DNA from: Anthropogastromicrobium sp963652495
GTDB taxonomy: Bacteria; Bacillota; Clostridia; Lachnospirales; Lachnospiraceae
Direction of reading: 5' to 3'
Assembly: GCA_963652495.1 (NCBI GenBank)
Contig: CAVJTU010000095.1
Coordinates: 1-9,362, forward strand
Length of the DNA: 9,362 bases
Below, in pieces: positions 6,167 to 9,362 of this stretch. Position numbers and translations under genes: made by a program. How positions within the stretch are numbered: the stretch's first letter is position 1; the number at the start of each line of letters is the position of its first letter. The notes beneath the pieces were generated by a model, which worked only from the letters and a program-made list of their open reading frames with translations, had not been told where the DNA came from and did not search any database.

Positions 6167-6198
6167 GATATATGAATGTCCAGTTGATTTCTCAACTG
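6167..6198 (-). promoter_or_regulatory. Candidate LysR-gene promoter overlapping a dyad
   Basis: On the minus strand TTGAGA (6195-6190, 5/6) and TATATC (6172-6167, 4/6) are 17 bases apart. The -35 lies inside CAGTTGA-GAAA-TCAACTG (6198-6181), a perfect 7-bp dyad that could be an operator or, if transcribed from further upstream, a GAAA-loop hairpin. The weak -10 keeps confidence low. Confidence 0.4.
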
Positions 6199-6228
6199 TG
6201 CCTTTATCATAACCGATAAATGTGTTCA

Positions 6229-6244
6229 ATTTTTGTCCAAAAAT
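6229..6244. promoter_or_regulatory. A/T-rich 16-bp dyad, possible LysR-type site
   Basis: ATTTTTG and CAAAAAT are complementary 7-bp arms around TC. The shape agrees with the T-N11-A dyads bound by LysR-type regulators, and the adjacent gene is one. A second loose dyad, TTATC/GATAA, lies about 10 bases further on toward the LysR gene. Assignment to this regulator is inference. Confidence 0.3.
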
Positions 6245-6278
6245 TTAATTATTTGTGAATGCATATCCCCGAACAACT

Positions 6279-7691
6279 TTATTTCCCGCAGAGCTTTACA
6301 ATCGCAAGTGCAAAAACTTCCGCACTCATGACCAGCTGATCAATAATTACAAACTCGTCTGGCCCATGCATATGGTTATCAACTGACGGATCCGCGCATC
6401 CGCAGGCTACACCATTGTCAATATGATGAACATAGGTACCTCCGCCGATGGCAAGCGGCTCACGAACCTCACCAGTCACATCCGTGTAGATTCCAAGCAG
6501 TGTCTTAACAAGTTTGGAATCCCTCGGAACGTAGTGCGGTGGATTCAAGCCCGCACCGTTTGTCTCAAATCCAGCCTCAGAAAGCTTTTTCTCTGCCACA
6601 TTTTTCGTATTCTCCTCGGTTGCGCTGTTGCATACGCGGCAATCAAATGCTCCGCCCATCTCGGTATCCGTTAAATGGAACAGATCAAGGGTCAGCGTGG
6701 TTTTTCCTGAAATCTCATCCTCAAGATTCACACCCAGTCCGCCTCCGCAATAATCGCCGTGCGGGAAGAGCTTTGTCAGGTTATAAATCAGTGTCTTTGT
6801 CTTGCTCTCTGCAAGCGGAAGCGATGCCAGCAAAACAAGCAGTGCCGTCAGTGCATTATTTCCATCCATTGGGCTGGCTGCATGTGCAGAAACACCATCC
6901 GCATGGATCTTAACTACACCTTCCTCTGTCTGAGAAACAGTAAACTGTACACCAGTCTGTTTTGCTGCTTTGTTTGCATAGGTCACTACTTCTGCTGCTG
7001 TCATACCCTCTACTTCTGCATCAGCCTTTGCCGGAACGACATTCAGCTTAATTCCGCTGACCACACTCCTCACTCTTGGAACACCTGCCTCCAATGATAC
7101 CTGTGCAGTAAAGGTAGTAGGCATGCTTCCCTTTTCCAAAAATACAAGCGGGAAATCCGCATCTGGTGAAATAGTCATTGGTGCATGGTTGTTCTTTCCG
7201 AAATAATAAGCAATGTCAGAACTTCCACACTCCTCATCAGAGCCAAGAATCAGGCGCACGTCCTTATCTAATCCAAACCCAAGGTCGCGCACCGCCTTCA
7301 TTGCATACAGTGCTGCAACGGCCGGACCTTTGTCATCGGAAGTTCCACGGCCAAACATCTTGCCATCCTCAACAATTGGCTCAAATGGAGTGGTCTTTGT
7401 CCATCCGTCTCCGCCCGGAACGACATCAAGGTGTGCGAGAATATCCATTCCTAACTCCTTGCCGTTAATCGTGGTATCAATCGCATAGTTGTCCCAGTTG
7501 GTTCCCTTAAAACCATGTTTTTCAAATAGTGCAATTCCTGCTTCAAGCGTCTTCGCTGCACCCTCTCCGTAAGGCTTGCCCGGAAGTGCTGCTGCGCGCA
7601 CACTGTCAATCTTGACCAACGTCTTAATATCTTCAATCATCTCGTCGCGATGAGCAGCGAGATACTCATGAATTTTTTCCTGTGCTGTCAT
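6279..7691 (-). CDS. pepV: Cytosolic dipeptidase PepV, M20 metallopeptidase
   Basis: 470 residues, the same length as characterised PepV dipeptidases. The metal site is visible and complete: His87 in LAHLDVVPGG, Asp119 in GRGTSDDKGP, Glu153-Glu154 in GSDEECGSSD, Asp177 in SPDADFP and a C-terminal His (His440 or His442) in NHMHGPDE. Asp89 and Glu153 are the expected catalytic residues. These positions match the Lactobacillus PepV numbering as I recall it. The lid domain lies at about 190-380. The enzyme is zinc-dependent, has no signal peptide and cleaves a broad range of dipeptides in the cytoplasm, releasing amino acids after peptide uptake. AAAGG lies 10 bases before the ATG. It is transcribed divergently from the MATE gene from its own promoter and ends before the terminator at 6094-6114. 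Confidence 0.95.
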   Translation of the reverse strand: MTAQEKIHEYLAAHRDEMIEDIKTLVKIDSVRAAALPGKPYGEGAAKTLEAGIALFEKHGFKGTNWDNYAIDTTINGKELGMDILAHLDVVPGGDGWTKTTPFEPIVEDGKMFGRGTSDDKGPAVAALYAMKAVRDLGFGLDKDVRLILGSDEECGSSDIAYYFGKNNHAPMTISPDADFPLVFLEKGSMPTTFTAQVSLEAGVPRVRSVVSGIKLNVVPAKADAEVEGMTAAEVVTYANKAAKQTGVQFTVSQTEEGVVKIHADGVSAHAASPMDGNNALTALLVLLASLPLAESKTKTLIYNLTKLFPHGDYCGGGLGVNLEDEISGKTTLTLDLFHLTDTEMGGAFDCRVCNSATEENTKNVAEKKLSEAGFETNGAGLNPPHYVPRDSKLVKTLLGIYTDVTGEVREPLAIGGGTYVHHIDNGVACGCADPSVDNHMHGPDEFVIIDQLVMSAEVFALAIVKLCGK

Positions 7692-7736
7692 AATCTGTCG
7701 CCTTTCTTCTTATGCTGTATTCAGCATTATGCTATT

Positions 7737-7765
7737 ATGATACCCCGAGCCGTACAAAATTGCAA
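7737..7765 (-). promoter_or_regulatory. pepV promoter
   Basis: On the minus strand TTGCAA (7765-7760) and TATCAT (7742-7737) are 17 bases apart. The leader of about 40 bases holds ATGCTG/CAGCAT (7712-7727), a 6-bp stem with a tetraloop, shortly before the ribosome binding site. Confidence 0.55.
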
Positions 7766-7786
7766 TGCAAATTTTTGCGAATAGTT

Positions 7787-7841
7787 CTCTTGCAAACAGG
7801 AATAATTTTTTCATTGAAAATCAAAAAAAACTCTTGCAAAC
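7787..7841 (+). promoter_or_regulatory. Direct repeat CTCTTGCAAAC, two copies 44 bp apart
   Basis: CTCTTGCAAAC occurs at 7787-7797 and 7831-7841. The start-to-start distance of 44 bp is about four helical turns, so proteins bound to both would face the same side of the DNA. The second copy covers the -35 box of the MATE promoter and runs into AAACGTTT, a CG-centred palindrome like those bound by LacI-family proteins. Confidence 0.4.
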
Positions 7842-7861
7842 GTTTTTCAAACTGCTATAAT
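7834..7861 (+). promoter_or_regulatory. MATE gene promoter
   Basis: TTGCAA (7834-7839), a 16-base spacer ending in TGC, and a perfect TATAAT (7856-7861): an extended -10 promoter. Transcription should start near 7868, giving a leader of about 74 bases with a small CCC/GGG hairpin (7887-7899) and ATGCA/TGCAT just before the ribosome binding site. Confidence 0.8.
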
Positions 7862-7941
7862 GTGCTGGAAAAATGTCAGAGACACACCCCCGTAAGGGAA
7901 ATAATGCACTGGAAAGGATGCATAGGAAAGGAGATCTTATT

Positions 7942-9294
7942 ATGGCAAAAAATGCAACACGGGAAATGACATCGGGCAGCCCATTGAAACTGATCTTAAG
8001 CTTTGCTGTTCCGCTTTTGCTTGGAATGCTGTTTCAGCAGTTCTACAGCATGGTCGATACGATTATTGTCGGAAAGAGTCTGGGCGTTGACCAGTTAGCA
8101 GGTGTCGGCTCAACGGGTGCAATTAACTTCATGATCATTGGTTTTTGCAATGGTGTCTGCAGTGGCTTTGCAATTCCAATCGCACAAAGCTTCGGCGCAA
8201 AAGATTACAAGCGACTTCGCAAATTTGTTGCGAATGCTGCCTGGCTGTCTATTGCATTTGCAGCCGTCATGACAGTCGTTGTCTGCGTATTATGTAAGCA
8301 GATCCTTCACTGGATGGATACGCCGGAAAATATTTTTGACTATGCTTATAGCTACATATTTGTTATCTTCCTCGGAATCCCGGCGACTTATCTTTACAAT
8401 TTGCTGTCCGGTATCATCCGTTCACTTGGCGATAGCCGCACGCCTGTTATCTTTCTGGTCATCTCGGCAATGTTAAACATTCTCTTTGACCTGATTGCAA
8501 TCCTTGTTCTGCATATGGGTGTGTCAGGTGCCGCATGGGCGACTGTCCTTTCTCAGCTGATCTCCGGCGTATTGTGTTTCTTATATATGAGAAAGCAGTA
8601 TGATATTCTCAAGTTTGAGAAGGATGAACTGAGATTTGAGGGACATCAGGCAATCATTCTCTGCAATATGGGAATCCCAATGGGATTGCAATACTCCATC
8701 ACCGCGGTCGGAAGCGTCATCTTGCAGACCGCAGTAAACTCACTTGGTTCTCAGGCTGTAGCCGCGGTTACGGCAGCCGGTCGTATTTCAAACTTCAGCT
8801 GCTGCCCATTTGATGCACTCGGCTCCACTATGGCAACTTATGCCGGACAAAATGTTGGTGCCGGAAAGCTTGACCGTGTGGGTAAGGGACTGAAATCTGC
8901 CAGCTTCATCGGCGGTATATATGCGATCATCGCATTCTGTGTATTGTCCTTATTTGGTCAGTATATTGCACTGCTGTTCTTATCAGCAGATGAGGTTTCC
9001 ATTCTTAACCATGTTAAACTGTTCCTGATCGTCAACACAGCGTTCTACATTCCGCTCTGCCTTGTCAATACTGTGCGGTTCTGCATTCAGGGAATGGGGT
9101 ATTCGCGTTTGGCAATTCTGGCAGGTGTCTGCGAGATGGTTGGTCGAATCATTGCCAGCCTTGTGCTTGTACCACTCATTGGATTTACGGGCATCTGTTT
9201 TGCCAGCCCGATTGCCTGGATTATGGCAGATCTGTTTCTCATTCCGGCCTACTACCATACGATTAGTCACATGAAAAAAGTATTATTTTCATGA
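7942..9294 (+). CDS. MATE family efflux transporter
   Basis: 450 residues from the ATG at 7942, normal for the multidrug and toxic compound extrusion family. I chose this start because AAAGGAG lies 8 bases before it; the ATG at 7873 would add 23 polar residues, lacks a site and falls almost at the transcription start. Twelve hydrophobic segments form two MatE domains (about 15-175 and 240-400). Typical motifs are SFAVPLLLGMLFQQFYSMVD in helix 1, IVGKSLGVDQLAGVGSTG after it, and PIAQSFGAKDYKRLRKFV. The pattern is closest to the yoeA-like subgroup. Members export cationic drugs, metabolites or flavin-like compounds against Na+ or H+; the substrate is not known. The stop codon TGA (9292-9294) is the first three bases of repeat copy 3, so the end HMKKVLFS may have been set by the repeat insertion. 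It diverges from pepV. Confidence 0.95.
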   Translation: MAKNATREMTSGSPLKLILSFAVPLLLGMLFQQFYSMVDTIIVGKSLGVDQLAGVGSTGAINFMIIGFCNGVCSGFAIPIAQSFGAKDYKRLRKFVANAAWLSIAFAAVMTVVVCVLCKQILHWMDTPENIFDYAYSYIFVIFLGIPATYLYNLLSGIIRSLGDSRTPVIFLVISAMLNILFDLIAILVLHMGVSGAAWATVLSQLISGVLCFLYMRKQYDILKFEKDELRFEGHQAIILCNMGIPMGLQYSITAVGSVILQTAVNSLGSQAVAAVTAAGRISNFSCCPFDALGSTMATYAGQNVGAGKLDRVGKGLKSASFIGGIYAIIAFCVLSLFGQYIALLFLSADEVSILNHVKLFLIVNTAFYIPLCLVNTVRFCIQGMGYSRLAILAGVCEMVGRIIASLVLVPLIGFTGICFASPIAWIMADLFLIPAYYHTISHMKKVLFS

Positions 9295-9362
9295 TACCAG
9301 GGTCAAAAGGTCAGAAAGCCGATGCAAGCTTGCTTGCAAGAGGATTTTTGACCTCTTGACCC
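9292..9362 (+). repeat. Interspersed structured repeat, copy 3 (left part, cut by window edge)
   Basis: 71 bases matching 4399-4469 with two differences. It begins TGATACCAG (9292-9300). GGGTCAAAAGGTC (9300-9312) pairs with GACCTCTTGACCC (9350-9362) at 12 of 13 positions; the odd position is A-C on the plus strand but G-U on the minus strand. The stem is capped by TGCAAG-CTTG-CTTGCA. It overlaps the MATE stop codon, and its hairpin may serve to end or stabilise that transcript. The right part lies outside the window. Confidence 0.85.

Noticed and set aside
6035..6229. 64-codon minus-strand frame between pepV and the LysR gene, ending in an ATGA overlap with LysR
   Set aside because: It begins at TTG without a ribosome binding site and runs through the terminator and both leader hairpins; the composition is not protein-like. 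The overlap is probably chance, though it would allow coupling if the frame proved real.
7873..7941. N-terminal extension of the MATE protein from an upstream ATG
   Set aside because: The ATG is about five bases from the predicted transcription start and has no ribosome binding site; the ATG at 7942 has an ideal one and fits the family length.
1..9362. Search for CRISPR arrays, tRNA or rRNA genes, phage genes and intact insertion sequences
   Set aside because: No regularly spaced short repeats, no tRNA-like fold with a CCA end and no transposase or phage reading frame was found by eye.

Overview
The window reads as a low-to-mid G+C Firmicute, most likely a gut clostridium of the Lachnospiraceae type. 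This rests on AAAGGAG-type ribosome binding sites, sigma-A style promoters, an Ntn-hydrolase C69 dipeptidase, a PepV-like dipeptidase, a yoeA-like MATE transporter and a small structured interspersed repeat. The genus is a guess from family resemblance. No tRNA, rRNA, CRISPR array or intact transposase was seen.

Left part (1-4400), all genes on the minus strand. An MFS transporter is followed by a lipoprotein of unknown function and a secreted C69-family dipeptidase. The lipoprotein has a near-consensus promoter whose -10 box lies inside a 16-bp dyad, so the lipoprotein and dipeptidase probably form a regulated two-gene unit. Upstream of the MFS gene are almost 390 bases without a convincing gene. 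They hold an orphan Shine-Dalgarno sequence, several TGTACA palindromes and a hairpin that recalls IS200/IS605 ends, and look like decayed DNA.

Middle part (4399-6278), minus strand. A LysR-type regulator overlaps by ATGA a 135-residue two-helix membrane protein of unknown function. Next comes a 28-residue single-helix microprotein with an excellent ribosome binding site. The regulator is preceded by a leader with three hairpins, the last a textbook intrinsic terminator, so it may be controlled by attenuation. This regulator plus two small membrane proteins is the most likely undescribed system here.

Right part (6279-9362). A cytosolic PepV-like M20 dipeptidase (minus strand) and a MATE efflux transporter (plus strand) diverge from a 250-bp region with two promoters and an 11-bp direct repeat 44 bp apart.

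Three copies of one repeat, all in the same orientation, lie at the left edge (partial), at 4399-4542 (complete, 144 bp) and at the right edge (partial). The complete copy has 9-bp terminal inverted repeats and folds on paper as a closing stem with three internal hairpins. The right-edge copy supplies the stop codon of the MATE gene. The middle copy may supply the -35 box of a promoter pointing at the MFS gene.
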